Below, one piece after another: positions 37,347 to 45,380 of a stretch of DNA of 64,000 bases. Position 1 is the first letter of the stretch, and each line of letters opens with the position of its first letter. The notes under the pieces were generated by a model. That model did not search any database and was not told the origin of the DNA. It worked only from the letters and a program-made list of their open reading frames with translations. This DNA comes from Clostridiales bacterium (GTDB lineage Bacteria > Bacillota > Clostridia > Oscillospirales > Oscillospiraceae): contig JALFRA010000013.1 of assembly GCA_022785125.1 (NCBI GenBank), positions 1 through 64,000 on the forward strand, written 5' to 3'. A program made the translations under genes and the position numbers.

Positions 37347-38585
37347 ATGAAATATGTTCTGGGCGCCAAGTGCGTCAAATGCGGCAAGGAGTACGCCGCC
37401 GTCCCCGATCTCACCATCTGCTCCTGCGGGGGCATCCTGGATATCCAGTACGACTACGCCGCCCTCCGCCGGGATCTTTCCCGGGAAAAGCTGGCCCAAA
37501 ACCCGGACCGCTCCATGTGGCGGTACCGCCCCCTGCTGCCTATGGAGGAGGAGTCCGCTCCCCCACCCCTGCGGGTGGGCTGGTCCCCCCTCTATGAGGC
37601 GGACCGGCTGGGGGCAGAGCTGGGGCTGAAAAAGCTGTACATCAAGGACGACGGCCAGAATCCCACTTCCTCCCTGAAGGACCGGGCCTCCGCCCTGGCG
37701 GTGGTCAAAGCCAGAGAGGCGGGAGCGGACACCATCGCCTGCTCCTCCACCGGCAACGCCGCCTCCTCTCTGGCGGGCAATGCCGCCGCGGCGGGACTGC
37801 GCACCTACATCTTCGTGCCCAGCAGGGCCCCCAAGGGCAAGGTGGCCCAGCTGCGGATCTTTGGCTCCACCGTCATCAGCGTGGACGGCTCCTATGAGGA
37901 CACCTTCGAGCTGTCCAAGGCCGCCATTGACAAGTGGGGCTGGTACAACCGCAACGCCGCCATTAACCCCTACCTGTCCGAGGGCAAAAAAACGGTGACT
38001 CTGGAGATCATGGAGCAGCTGAACTGGCAGGTACCCGACTACATCGCCCTCTCCGTGGGGGATGGCTGCACCATCGCCGGAGCCTGGAAGGGCCTTGTGG
38101 ACCTGTACGAGGTGGGCCTTATTGACTGGCTGCCCAAACTCATCGCCGTCCAGGCGGAGGGCTGCTGCCCCCTGAACCGGGCCATCCAGACCGGACAGCC
38201 CTGGTCTCCCATGGCGGAAAACACCCTGGCCGACTCCATCGCCGTTGGGGTGCCCCGCAACCCGGACAAGGCTCTGAACGCCATCCGGGCCTCCCATGGC
38301 GTGGCCGTCAACGTGTCCGACGAGGAGATCCTCTCCGCCATGCCCCTGCTGGGCCGCACCCAGGGGGTGTTCGGCGAGCCGGCCGGAGTGGCCGGTACCG
38401 CCGGCGTGAAAAAGGCTCTGGAGCTGGGCCTGATCTCCCCCGACAGCACCGTGGTGAGCATCGTCACCGGCAACGGCCTCAAAGACGTACAAAACGGCAT
38501 CAAGGCCGCCGGAGAGCCCATGATGGTATCCCCGGATATGGACGCGCTGCTTTCCGCCTTTGACCGGGCGGGCATCCGTCCCTGA
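37347..38585 (+). CDS. Threonine synthase-like PLP enzyme
   Basis: 412 residues. N-terminal zinc-ribbon-like Cys pairs (C9, C12, C25, C27), PLP lysine in NPTSSLKDRASALAV (K111), CSSTGNAASSLAG phosphate loop, and IVTGNGLKD near the C-terminus, all as in class-II threonine synthases. It starts 14 bases after the previous PLP enzyme with AAAAGGAGG. Because it is inside a hydantoinase/molybdenum-hydroxylase accessory cluster instead of a hom-thrB context, a role in converting an amino acid such as diaminopropionate or O-substituted serine is possible; not proven. Confidence 0.8.
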   Translation: MKYVLGAKCVKCGKEYAAVPDLTICSCGGILDIQYDYAALRRDLSREKLAQNPDRSMWRYRPLLPMEEESAPPPLRVGWSPLYEADRLGAELGLKKLYIKDDGQNPTSSLKDRASALAVVKAREAGADTIACSSTGNAASSLAGNAAAAGLRTYIFVPSRAPKGKVAQLRIFGSTVISVDGSYEDTFELSKAAIDKWGWYNRNAAINPYLSEGKKTVTLEIMEQLNWQVPDYIALSVGDGCTIAGAWKGLVDLYEVGLIDWLPKLIAVQAEGCCPLNRAIQTGQPWSPMAENTLADSIAVGVPRNPDKALNAIRASHGVAVNVSDEEILSAMPLLGRTQGVFGEPAGVAGTAGVKKALELGLISPDSTVVSIVTGNGLKDVQNGIKAAGEPMMVSPDMDALLSAFDRAGIRP

Positions 38586-38614
38586 AATCCACCAAAGAAA
38601 GGAACTTCATCCAT

Positions 38615-38968
38615 ATGAACGAACGTGCCGCCAAGGTCGGCGTCTGGGCCTACCTGCTCTTTACCGTGGCCAGCTTTGCTCTGGCCCTCTTCTATCTGCT
38701 GAACGGAGGCTTCCGTTCCAATGTCTCCCTGATCGCGCTGCCCGTATGGATGGGCTACACCGCCTTCACCACCATTAAGAGCGTGGCCGACCTCATCGGC
38801 GCCCAGAACCGTACCGCCAACTTCACCCGTATGCTGGATCGCTGGCAGGATGCCTTCGGCAAGCGGGGCTCCGCCCTTGCTCTGCTGGCCTTCATGACCA
38901 TTGTCACCGGCGCCATCAAACTGGCCGTACCCTATATCCTGTTCCAGCTGGGCGTACAGTTCGCCTGA
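38615..38968 (+). CDS. Small integral membrane protein of unknown function
   Basis: 117 residues, three predicted hydrophobic helices (about 9-30, 36-53, 88-113): VGVWAYLLFTVASFALALFYLL, VSLIALPVWMGYTAF and ALALLAFMTIVTGAIKLAVPY. No known motif recognised. Lies between the threonine-synthase-like and hydantoinase genes in one operon (RBS AAAGGAA). It could be a transporter helper or a membrane anchor for the pathway; this is speculation. Confidence 0.65.
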   Translation: MNERAAKVGVWAYLLFTVASFALALFYLLNGGFRSNVSLIALPVWMGYTAFTTIKSVADLIGAQNRTANFTRMLDRWQDAFGKRGSALALLAFMTIVTGAIKLAVPYILFQLGVQFA

Positions 38969-38993
38969 CAGAAGCAGAAAGGAGCGCTTCATC

Positions 38994-40376
38994 ATGTCTA
39001 TCCTCATCCAAAACGGCACCCTGATCTGCCCGGAAGGCCCGGTACAGGCCGACCTGCGGGTGGAGGGAAACAAAATTGCCGAGATCGGTCCTGGCCTTCC
39101 CGTGGGGGACAGCCAGGTCATTGACGCCGCGGGCAAGCTGGTCTTCCCCGGCTTTATCGACACCCACACCCATTTTGAAATGAACAAGGGCACCATCAGG
39201 GAGACCGCCGACAACTGGGAGAGCGGCACCCGGGCCGCTCTGGCCGGCGGCACCACCTGCGTGCTGGACTTTGCCGAGCCGGAGCGGGGGGCCTCCCTTC
39301 AGTCCGCCCTGGACGAGTGGCACGCCCGGGCCGATGGCCACGCCAGCTGCCACTATGGCTTCCACATGACCATCAAGGACTGGGACAAACGCATCATCGC
39401 GGAGATCCCTCAGATGACCGCCCAGGGCGTCACCTCCTACAAGGTGTACCTGGCCTATGCCAATATCCGCATCTCCGACGGGGTGGCCTACGAGGTCATC
39501 AAGGCCGTGGGCAAGGAGGGCGGCGTGGTGGGCTGCCACTGTGAAAACGGCGACCTCATCGACCGGGCCATCGCCGAGCTGAAGGCCGCCGGCAAGCTGT
39601 CCCCCGCCAGCCATCCCCTGTCCCACACCGCCGCCATGGAGGCGGAGGCGGTGGACCGCTGGCTGGCTCTGGCCGAGCAGGCGGGCTACCCCGTGAACGT
39701 GGTCCACCTGTCCACCCAGCGGGGCCTGGAGGTGGCCCGTGCCGCCCGGAACCGGGGCCAGAAGGTCTATCTGGAGTCCTGCCCCCAGTACTTCACCCTC
39801 ACCGAGGACAAGTACCACCTGCCCGGCTTCGAGAGCGCCAAGTATGTGTGCGCTCCCCCCGCCCGGCCCCAGTCCGACGTGGACGCCCTGTGGGAGGCCC
39901 TGGAGCACGGTGAGATCGACACCATCGGCACCGACCACTGCTCCTTCAATTTCAACCCCACCAAGATGCTGGGCAAGGACGACTTCTCCGCCATCCCCGG
40001 CGGCATCCCCGGCACCGAGCACCGCCCCCCCATCATGTACACCTGCGGCGTGAAATCCGGCCGCATCACCCCCCATCAGATGATGCTGGCCCTGGCTCAG
40101 CACCCCGCCCAGCTCTTCGGTATGTTCCCCCAGAAGGGCGCTCTGGCGGTGGGCAGCGACGCCGATATCGTAATCTTTGATCCTGATTATACCTGGCGTA
40201 TTACCGCTGAGGCCCAGTATCAGCGGGTGGACTACACCCCCTACGAGGGCATGGAGATGGCGGGCCGCACCGACACGGTGCTGCTGGACGGCCAGGTGGC
40301 GGTACAGGATGGCAAGGTGGTCCGGGAGGGTCTGGGTCACTATGTGTCCCGTGGCCCCGCCCAGTTCTGGCGATGA
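38994..40376 (+). CDS. Dihydropyrimidinase / hydantoinase family amidohydrolase
   Basis: 460 residues. Binuclear metal site: HxH in GFIDTHTHFE (H58, H60), carbamylated lysine in TSYKVYLAY (K150), H182 (GCHCENGD), H238 (VVHLS) and D314 (GTDHCSFNF). It hydrolyses cyclic amides such as hydantoins or dihydropyrimidines. Overlaps mocA by ATGA. In anaerobic purine-degrading clusters a homologue (HydA/HyuA) opens ring intermediates formed by a molybdenum hydroxylase, which fits the surrounding accessory genes. Natural substrate is inference. Confidence 0.92.
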   Translation: MSILIQNGTLICPEGPVQADLRVEGNKIAEIGPGLPVGDSQVIDAAGKLVFPGFIDTHTHFEMNKGTIRETADNWESGTRAALAGGTTCVLDFAEPERGASLQSALDEWHARADGHASCHYGFHMTIKDWDKRIIAEIPQMTAQGVTSYKVYLAYANIRISDGVAYEVIKAVGKEGGVVGCHCENGDLIDRAIAELKAAGKLSPASHPLSHTAAMEAEAVDRWLALAEQAGYPVNVVHLSTQRGLEVARAARNRGQKVYLESCPQYFTLTEDKYHLPGFESAKYVCAPPARPQSDVDALWEALEHGEIDTIGTDHCSFNFNPTKMLGKDDFSAIPGGIPGTEHRPPIMYTCGVKSGRITPHQMMLALAQHPAQLFGMFPQKGALAVGSDADIVIFDPDYTWRITAEAQYQRVDYTPYEGMEMAGRTDTVLLDGQVAVQDGKVVREGLGHYVSRGPAQFWR

Positions 40377-40939
40377 AGCGCATCGGCGCCGTGCTGCTGG
40401 CCTCCGGTCTGGGCCGGCGGTTTGGCTCCAACAAGCTGTTGACGGCGGTAGAGGGCGTGCCCCTCTACCGCCGCGCCATGACCACCCTGGCGGGTGCGGG
40501 GCTGGACCGGCTGGCGGTGTGCTCTCCCTATCCGGAGGTACTGGCCGCCGGGGAGCAGCTGGGTTTTCTTCCCCTGTACAATCCTAATGGTGCAGAGGGT
40601 ATTTCCGCCTCTATCCGCCTGGGGGTGTCCCGGATGGGGGACATGGACGGGGTGCTCTTTTCCGTATGCGACCAGCCCTTTTTGACCACAGATAGTATTA
40701 TCAGACTAAAAAAGGCCTTTGAGGAATCAGAAAATGCCATCTGTGCCCTGTCCTGGGGAGGAAAACGGGGCAATCCCGTCCTCTTCCCTGCCGACCTGCT
40801 GGACGAGCTGGCCGCCCTCACCGGGGACACTGGCGGCGGCGCGGTGGTGAAGCGCCACCCGGAGCGGCTGACCCTGGTGGAGGCGTTTTCCCCGAAAGAG
40901 CTGGCCGATGTGGATCAGCCGGAGGACCTAGACTCATAA
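40373..40939 (+). CDS. mocA: Molybdenum cofactor cytidylyltransferase (MocA)
   Basis: 188 residues. Nucleotide motif LLASGLGRRFGSNKLL (residues 8-23), PNGAEGISASIRLG, SVCDQPFL, WGGKRGNPVLFP and DTGGGAVV are those of MobA-related MocA, which attaches CMP to molybdopterin for xanthine-dehydrogenase-type enzymes. Translationally coupled to the hydantoinase gene. Its presence implies a molybdenum hydroxylase encoded elsewhere. Confidence 0.93.
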   Translation: MKRIGAVLLASGLGRRFGSNKLLTAVEGVPLYRRAMTTLAGAGLDRLAVCSPYPEVLAAGEQLGFLPLYNPNGAEGISASIRLGVSRMGDMDGVLFSVCDQPFLTTDSIIRLKKAFEESENAICALSWGGKRGNPVLFPADLLDELAALTGDTGGGAVVKRHPERLTLVEAFSPKELADVDQPEDLDS

Positions 40940-40940
40940 C

Positions 40941-40988
40941 AGCAAGAGCAGGCCTCAAAGGGATTCGCTCTTGCTTTGTAACTTTTTT
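40941..40988 (+). terminator. Terminator after mocA
   Basis: Stem AGCAAGAGC / GCTCTTGCT with a 17-base loop, followed by TTGTAACTTTTTT. Confidence 0.75.
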
Positions 40989-41022
40989 CCAACGCATATT
41001 TCTTTTTAAGATTTATTTCAGG

Positions 41023-41051
41023 TTGCCACTATTGCCCTGGTATGCTATAAT
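41023..41051 (+). promoter_or_regulatory. Promoter and leader hairpin of lipoprotein 1
   Basis: -35 TTGCCA (41023-41028), 17-base spacer, -10 TATAAT (41046-41051). The leader contains AAATAAACG-TATTT-CGTTTATTT (41064-41086), a hairpin that is echoed before lipoprotein 2. Confidence 0.7.
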
Positions 41052-41127
41052 CTAGACTACGAAATAAACGTATTTCGTTTATTTTGACCTCCGCCGTATT
41101 GCGGCTGAAAAAGAAAGGAAGAATGTT

Positions 41128-41502
41128 ATGAAGAAGCGCGCATTGACTCTGCTCCTGGCTCTGGCCATGATCGTCAGCCTGGCTGCCTGCGGCGGCGGCG
41201 GTGGTCCTGCCGGCTCCTATAAGATGACCAAGATGAACGCTGCCGGCGTTGAGATGAACATTGAAGATCTGGCTGCCATGGCCGGTGTGGATATGACCGT
41301 CACCCTGGAGCTGAAGAGCGACGGCAACTTCACCCTGGACATGAGCGCTCTGGGCACCGGCAGCAACGTTTCCGGCACCTGGACCTCCAGCGGTAACACC
41401 GTGACTCTCTCCAGCGAGGGCGAGGATATTGCCGCTACCCTGAACGGCAATACGCTGGTCATGGAGCAGGACGGCCAGTCCCTTACCTTCGAGAAGCAGT
41501 AA
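41128..41502 (+). CDS. Small lipoprotein 1 (paralog of 41923-42342)
   Basis: 124 residues: signal peptide, lipobox SLAACGG, then a beta-rich domain (GSYKMTKMNAAGVEMNIEDL, LELKSDGNFTLDMSALG, SGTWTSSGNTVTLSSEGE, GNTLVMEQDGQSLTFEK). The repeating strand pattern resembles small lipocalin/META-like folds. No enzyme motif. The next lipoprotein has the same layout and the same ending (EQDGQSLxFEK), so the two derive from a duplication. Likely surface exposed. Confidence 0.8.
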   Translation: MKKRALTLLLALAMIVSLAACGGGGGPAGSYKMTKMNAAGVEMNIEDLAAMAGVDMTVTLELKSDGNFTLDMSALGTGSNVSGTWTSSGNTVTLSSEGEDIAATLNGNTLVMEQDGQSLTFEKQ

Positions 41503-41533
41503 GTCTGTTCTCTTACTTATCAAAACGCCTGTG

Positions 41534-41568
41534 AACCGGACTGTCCCATTTGGGGCAGTCCGGTTTTT
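41534..41568 (+). terminator. Terminator of lipoprotein 1
   Basis: AACCGGACTGTCCC / GGGGCAGTCCGGTT followed by TTTC. Confidence 0.8.
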
Positions 41569-41583
41569 CTTCCAGTCTCTGAC

Positions 41584-41613
41584 CTTGCGTCTTTCCCGGG
41601 GGACATGCTATAA
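41584..41613 (+). promoter_or_regulatory. Distal promoter upstream of lipoprotein 2
   Basis: TTGCGT - about 18 bases - TATAAT, followed by the hairpin GAATAAAC / GTTTATTC, the same arrangement as in front of lipoprotein 1. Confidence 0.5.
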
Positions 41614-41621
41614 TAATGTCT

Positions 41622-41866
41622 GCTGAATAAACTGAAAATCGGTTTATTCACGGGGCGGTAGCCGCGCAATTCCACAAAAATGGCTCAAAAGAGCCTCTTT
41701 TGTGGAATTCAGCCATTGCTACAACGCGTATTTTCACTGGCGCGTTGAAACGCGCCAGTGAAAGGTGCAAGGTTTTTAGCCGAAATTGTCCAAAAACCTT
41801 GCACTTAAATAAAGCCATTTGGCCTTGAAAGCCTTGCTTTTCAAGGCTTGTGGCTTTGTTCAGTAC
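41622..41866 (+). repeat. Multi-hairpin leader element of lipoprotein 2
   Basis: About 245 bases with five successive long stems: GAATAAAC / GTTTATTC; ATTCCACAAAA / TTTTGTGGAAT enclosed by GTAGC / GCTAC; TTTCACTGGCGCGTT / ACGCGCCAGTGAAA; GTGCAAGGTTTTT / AAAAACCTTGCAC; CCTTGAAAGCC-type / GGCTTTTCAAGG-type. Outer ends CTGAATAAAC and GTTTTGTTCAG-like are roughly inverted. No protein is encoded. It occupies most of the 420-base gap between the lipoproteins. Confidence 0.7.
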
Positions 41867-41877
41867 ACATTATAATG
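41849..41877 (+). promoter_or_regulatory. Proximal promoter of lipoprotein 2
   Basis: TTGTGG - 17 bases - TATAAT directly upstream of the gene. Confidence 0.55.
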
Positions 41878-41922
41878 AGGCCCTACAACCACCTGCCATA
41901 TACGCAAGAAAGGAAGGACCTT

Positions 41923-42342
41923 ATGAAGCTGATCCGAACCCGACTTCTTTTGCCTCTGTTGGCAGTTCTGTTTCTGACTGCGGGACTGACCGCCTGCGGC
42001 AGCGCCCCCCAGAGCGCCCCCACTGATCCCAGTGCCGACGTGGTGGGTATTTACCGCCTGCACACCATCTCCGCCGCCGGGCTGGAGCTGGACGCCGACG
42101 CGCTGAGCGAGACTATGGGCACCCAGATCTCCATCCAGCTGGAGATCAAGGCCGACGGCACCTTTGCGCTGGACACCGCCATGCCTGATCTGAACCGCCA
42201 GGAGACCATCTCCGGCGCCTGGAGCCAGAAAGACGGCGCCCTCACCTTCGCCACCGACAGCGAGGAACTGCCCGTTACCCTTGCCGACGGGCTGCTGACC
42301 CTGGAGCAAAACGGCCAGAGTTTGGTATTTGAAAAGACCTGA
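41923..42342 (+). CDS. Small lipoprotein 2 (paralog of 41128-41502)
   Basis: 139 residues, ATG at 41923 with AAGGAAGG upstream. Lipobox GLTACGS, then GIYRLHTISAAGLELDADALSE, LEIKADGTFALDTAMPD, SGAWSQKDGALTFATDSEE and LTLEQNGQSLVFEKT, which align strand by strand with lipoprotein 1. Function unknown. Paralogy plus similar leader hairpins suggests parallel regulation. Confidence 0.8.
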   Translation: MKLIRTRLLLPLLAVLFLTAGLTACGSAPQSAPTDPSADVVGIYRLHTISAAGLELDADALSETMGTQISIQLEIKADGTFALDTAMPDLNRQETISGAWSQKDGALTFATDSEELPVTLADGLLTLEQNGQSLVFEKT

Positions 42343-42350
42343 GCCCACGC

Positions 42351-42388
42351 CGCGGCAGACGGGAACCTCCCGCCTGCCGCGTTTTTTT
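42351..42388 (+). terminator. Terminator of lipoprotein 2
   Basis: CGCGGCAG-CGGG / CCCG-CTGCCGCG followed by TTTTTTT. Confidence 0.85.
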
Positions 42389-42391
42389 GCA

Positions 42392-42479
42392 AAAACGGCA
42401 GGGGCCGGACGCCCGCTCCTGGCGTCCGGCCCCTGCCGAAGGAAAGAGGATACAATGAAATGAAAAGAAACTGTCTCTT
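42392..42479 (-). ncRNA. Candidate small RNA 1
   Basis: Minus strand: extended -10 TATGATAAT (42486-42494), then about 88 bases (CGCAAGAGACAG...TATCCTC) ending in an 18-base-pair perfect stem (CGGCAGGGGCCGGACGCC) followed by T5, a strong rho-independent terminator placed back to back with the plus-strand lipoprotein terminator. No plausible protein. A second copy with 75% similarity lies at about 42580-42654. The -35 is not obvious. Confidence 0.45.
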
Positions 42480-42579
42480 GCGAGTATTATCATACCCAAG
42501 AGATGTTAACGAAAAAATCCTCAGGTGTTACAATTCCGTTAAATCTTTCACCCACTCTGTAAAGATCCTGTGAAGAACA

Positions 42580-42654
42580 GCGAAACGGGCAGCGTTGCGC
42601 TCGCTGCCCGTCTCTTATGATTGGAGGATAGAATGAAAAGAAGCTTTGTCTCTT
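42580..42654 (-). ncRNA. Candidate small RNA 2
   Basis: Minus strand: TAGGATAAC-type -10 (about 42661-42669), conserved start CTTGCAAGAGACA, then ACGGGCAGCG / CGCTGCCCGT stem and a T-rich tail. Homologous to candidate 1 in the promoter region and first 45 bases, with an unrelated terminator stem. Confidence 0.4.
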
Positions 42655-42739
42655 GCAAGTGTTATCCTACCAGTGGGTTGTTAAAAAAGGTAGCTTTGTT
42701 TGTTACAATTTGATTAAATGTACAAAAAGGCCGGCTTCT

Positions 42740-43183
42740 TTACCTCAAATTCTGGAAGAAACTTTGCAGCAGGGCGGTACATTCCTCCTCCATCAGGCCG
42801 CCGTAGATGCGGGGATGGTGGTTGAACCGCTCTTCAAACAGATTGAGCACCGACCCGCAGCACCCCGCCTTGTCGTCCTTGGCCCCGTAGTACAGGGCGG
42901 GGATGCGGGCATTGACAATGGCCCCGGCGCACATGGGGCAGGGCTCCAGAGTGACGTACAGGGTGCAGCCCGTCAGCCGCCAGCCCCCCAATGTGCGGCA
43001 GGCCTGGTGGATGGCCTCGATCTCAGCGTGGCCCAGAGCGGTGCGGGCGGTCTCCCGCCGGTTGCGGCCCTCCCCCACCACCACGCCCTCCTTCACGATG
43101 ACGCAGCCTACCGGCACCTCGCCCTCCTCCATGGCCTGACGGCCCAGCTCCAGGGCGCGGGCCATATAGTCCCGGTTCTCCAT
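42740..43183 (-). CDS. tadA: tRNA adenosine deaminase
   Basis: 147 residues. Zinc deaminase signature: HAE (H52, E54 in GHAEIEAIHQ) and PCPMC (C82, C85). Converts A34 of tRNA-Arg to inosine. MENRDYMARALELGRQAMEEGEVPVGCVIV is the typical TadA N-terminus. RBS GGAGAG. Divergent from mntP, sharing a 122-base promoter region. Confidence 0.95.
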   Translation of the reverse strand: MENRDYMARALELGRQAMEEGEVPVGCVIVKEGVVVGEGRNRRETARTALGHAEIEAIHQACRTLGGWRLTGCTLYVTLEPCPMCAGAIVNARIPALYYGAKDDKAGCCGSVLNLFEERFNHHPRIYGGLMEEECTALLQSFFQNLR

Positions 43184-43237
43184 CCGCTCTCCTCCTTTTC
43201 AAATGCGTCCTTTGTGGTCATGTGTCCTTATATTTGT

Positions 43238-43266
43238 TATAGCATAATTCCAACGGCTATGCTATA
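43238..43266. promoter_or_regulatory. Dyad between tadA and mntP
   Basis: Perfect 8-base inverted arms TATAGCAT (43238-43245) and ATGCTATA (43259-43266) with 13 bases between. The arms look like two diverging -10 regions (TATAAT-like on either side), or a repressor site. Confidence 0.5.
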
Positions 43267-43305
43267 CTATTTGAAGGAAACCAAACTTTTTTGCAGGTGA
43301 TCGTT

Positions 43306-43869
43306 TTGGTCGAAATCGTTCTCATCGCCGTCAGCCTGGCCCTGGATGCCTTTGCCGTTTCGGTGTCCAGCGGCATCTCCATCCCCGGCTTCGGCGGCAG
43401 ACAGGCCGTGAAAATGGGGATCTGGTTCGGGTGCTTCCAGTTTGCCATGCCGCTGATCGGCTGGCTGCTGGGCACCAGCGTCAGCCAGTACATCGAGGCA
43501 ATGGACCACTGGGTGGCCTTCACTCTGCTGGCTATCATCGGCGGCCGGATGGTGTGGGGCGCTCTGCGCCACGGCGCCGGCGAGGAGGAAGAAGCTCCCT
43601 CCGACCTGTCCGCCCGGCGGCTGTGCCTGCTGGCCATCGCCACCAGCATCGACGCCCTGGCCGTGGGCGTGTCCATGGCCTTTATGAACGTGCCGGTGCT
43701 CCTCTCCGCCGTGGTCATCGGCGTGGTGGCCTTTGTGCTGTCGGTGGCGGGCGGTCTGGCGGGCCGCCGGCTGGGGGCCCTGTTCCAGCGGCGGGCCGAA
43801 CTGGTGGGCGGTCTGGTGCTGGTGGGCATCGGGATCAAAATTCTGGCGGAGCATACGATGGGAGGCTGA
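43306..43869 (+). CDS. mntP: Manganese efflux pump MntP
   Basis: 187 residues, six hydrophobic helices with the two DUF204 repeats: EIVLIAVSLALDAFAVSVSSG and CLLAIATSIDALAVGVSMAF, which hold the metal-binding Asp residues. Exports Mn2+ (by homology). TTG start at 43306 is preferred because AGGTGATC lies 6 bases upstream; another TTG at 43291 is possible. Followed directly by the YqeC gene. Confidence 0.9.
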   Translation: MVEIVLIAVSLALDAFAVSVSSGISIPGFGGRQAVKMGIWFGCFQFAMPLIGWLLGTSVSQYIEAMDHWVAFTLLAIIGGRMVWGALRHGAGEEEEAPSDLSARRLCLLAIATSIDALAVGVSMAFMNVPVLLSAVVIGVVAFVLSVAGGLAGRRLGALFQRRAELVGGLVLVGIGIKILAEHTMGG

Positions 43870-43872
43870 ATC

Positions 43873-44589
43873 GTGGGCATTTGGGAACGTCTGAACCTGG
43901 ACCCGGCGGCTCACCGTATGGTGGCCCTGGTGGGGGGCGGCGGAAAGTCGTCCACCATGTACGCCATGGCCAAACAGGCGGCGGACAGCGGGCGCAAGGC
44001 GGTGGTCACCACCACCACCCACATCCTCCCCCATCCCGGCCTGCCTCTGGCGGGGGATCTGGCCCAGCTTGCCGCCCTTCTGAAGGAGCACCGGGTGATC
44101 ACTCTGGGGGCCTATGATGAGCGCGGCAAACTCACCGGCGCGGCAGACCCCGCCGCCTGTCTGGAGCTGGCCGACGTGGTACTCATCGAGGCCGACGGGG
44201 CCAAGCTGCTCCCCCTGAAGGCTCCGGCGGACCATGAGCCGGTGATCCCTCCCGCCTGCCATGCCGTCATTGCGTCGGCGGGCCTGGACAGCGTGGGCAA
44301 ATCCGTGGGGGAGATCTGCCACCGGCCGGAGCGGGTGTGCGCCCTGCTGGGAGTGGAGCCCGACCACAAAATCACCCCCGCCGACGTGGCGGCCATTCTG
44401 TCCAGCCCTCTGGGCGGGCGAAAAGACGTGGGACAGGCCATGGCCTTCCGCTGTCTGCTGAACAAGGCGGACAATGACCAGCGGCGGGCCTGGGGAATGG
44501 AAATTCAGGAGCTGTTGGCCCAGCAGGGCATCCACAGCGCCATTACTTACTACAAAGAAGAGGAGCGGGGCGGACTATGCTTATTTTAG
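43873..44589 (+). CDS. yqeC: Selenium-dependent hydroxylase accessory protein YqeC
   Basis: 238 residues, GTG start. ATP-binding-like VALVGGGGKSSTMYAMA near the N-terminus, TTTTHILPH, VLIEADGAKLLPLKAPADHEPVIP, CLLNKAD. This is the YqeC family linked to selenium-dependent molybdenum hydroxylases. Overlaps yqeB by 13 bases. Biochemical activity unknown; partners in other genomes are MocA, YqeB, XdhC and the hydroxylase. Confidence 0.88.
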   Translation: MGIWERLNLDPAAHRMVALVGGGGKSSTMYAMAKQAADSGRKAVVTTTTHILPHPGLPLAGDLAQLAALLKEHRVITLGAYDERGKLTGAADPAACLELADVVLIEADGAKLLPLKAPADHEPVIPPACHAVIASAGLDSVGKSVGEICHRPERVCALLGVEPDHKITPADVAAILSSPLGGRKDVGQAMAFRCLLNKADNDQRRAWGMEIQELLAQQGIHSAITYYKEEERGGLCLF

Positions 44590-45380
44590 TGAAAGGCGCG
44601 GGAGATCTGGCCACCGGCACGGCGGTGCGGCTGTACCGGGCGGGCTTTCAGGTGGTCATGACCGACGTGGCCCAGCCCACGGCGGTACGGCGGACCGTGG
44701 CCTTCTCCCAGTGTATCTACGACGGTCAAACCACCGTGGAGGGCATCACCGCCCGGAAGGCGGAAAGTCGGGACCAGGTCAGGGACATTCTGGCCGCCGG
44801 AGAGATCCCGGTACTGGTGGACCCCCAGGCGGCCATTCTGACCCAGCTGCCCTTTACCGTGGTGGTGGACGCCATTCTGGCCAAGCGCAACCTGGGCACC
44901 ACCATCAGCGACGCCCCCATTGTGCTGGCTCTTGGCCCCGGGTTCACCGCCGGGGTGGACTGCCACGGGGTCATTGAGACCAAGCGGGGCCACGACCTGG
45001 GCCGGCTGATCCTGGAGGGTGCCGCCATCCCCAACACCGGCGTGCCCGGCGACGTGGGGGGCTACACCACCGAGCGCATCATCCGGGCTCCCGCGGACGG
45101 GCCCTTTGAGCCGGTGGCTCAGATCGGCCAGCAGGTCAGCCTGGGGGACGTGGTGGCCCGTGTCAACGGCATTCCCGTCACCGCCCAGCTCACCGGCATC
45201 GTCCGGGGGATGCTCCCCGCCGGTATTCCGGTGACCGCCGGGATGAAGTCGGGTGACATTGATCCCCGGTGCCAGGTGCGCCACTGCTTCACCGTGTCCG
45301 ACAAGGCCCGGGCCATCGGCGGCGGCGTACTGGAGGGTATTTTGTACTTTGGAAGGAGATTACACCTGTGGAACGACTGA
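44577..45380 (+). CDS. yqeB: YqeB / EF2563-family SDMH maturation protein
   Basis: 267 residues: VKGAGDLATGTAVRLYRAGFQVVMTD (Rossmann-like), VDAILAKRNLGTTISDAPIVLALGPGFTAGVDCHGVIETKRGHDLGR and a C-terminal domain with GDIDPR and AIGGGVLEGIL. The family is a genomic marker of selenium-dependent molybdenum hydroxylases, thought to act in labile selenium insertion. It overlaps both neighbours, so yqeC-yqeB-xdhC form one coupled unit. Confidence 0.9.
   Translation: MLILVKGAGDLATGTAVRLYRAGFQVVMTDVAQPTAVRRTVAFSQCIYDGQTTVEGITARKAESRDQVRDILAAGEIPVLVDPQAAILTQLPFTVVVDAILAKRNLGTTISDAPIVLALGPGFTAGVDCHGVIETKRGHDLGRLILEGAAIPNTGVPGDVGGYTTERIIRAPADGPFEPVAQIGQQVSLGDVVARVNGIPVTAQLTGIVRGMLPAGIPVTAGMKSGDIDPRCQVRHCFTVSDKARAIGGGVLEGILYFGRRLHLWND

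Noticed and set aside
42447-42740. Small peptides starting MKRN.. and MKRS.. on the plus strand (after GAGGATA)
   Set aside because: They share only the first residues, their reading frames diverge, and the matching nucleotides better fit duplicated minus-strand RNAs.
43184-43305. Manganese (yybP-ykoY) riboswitch before mntP
   Set aside because: The 122-base divergent region is short and is explained by promoters and an 8-base dyad; no riboswitch core was seen.
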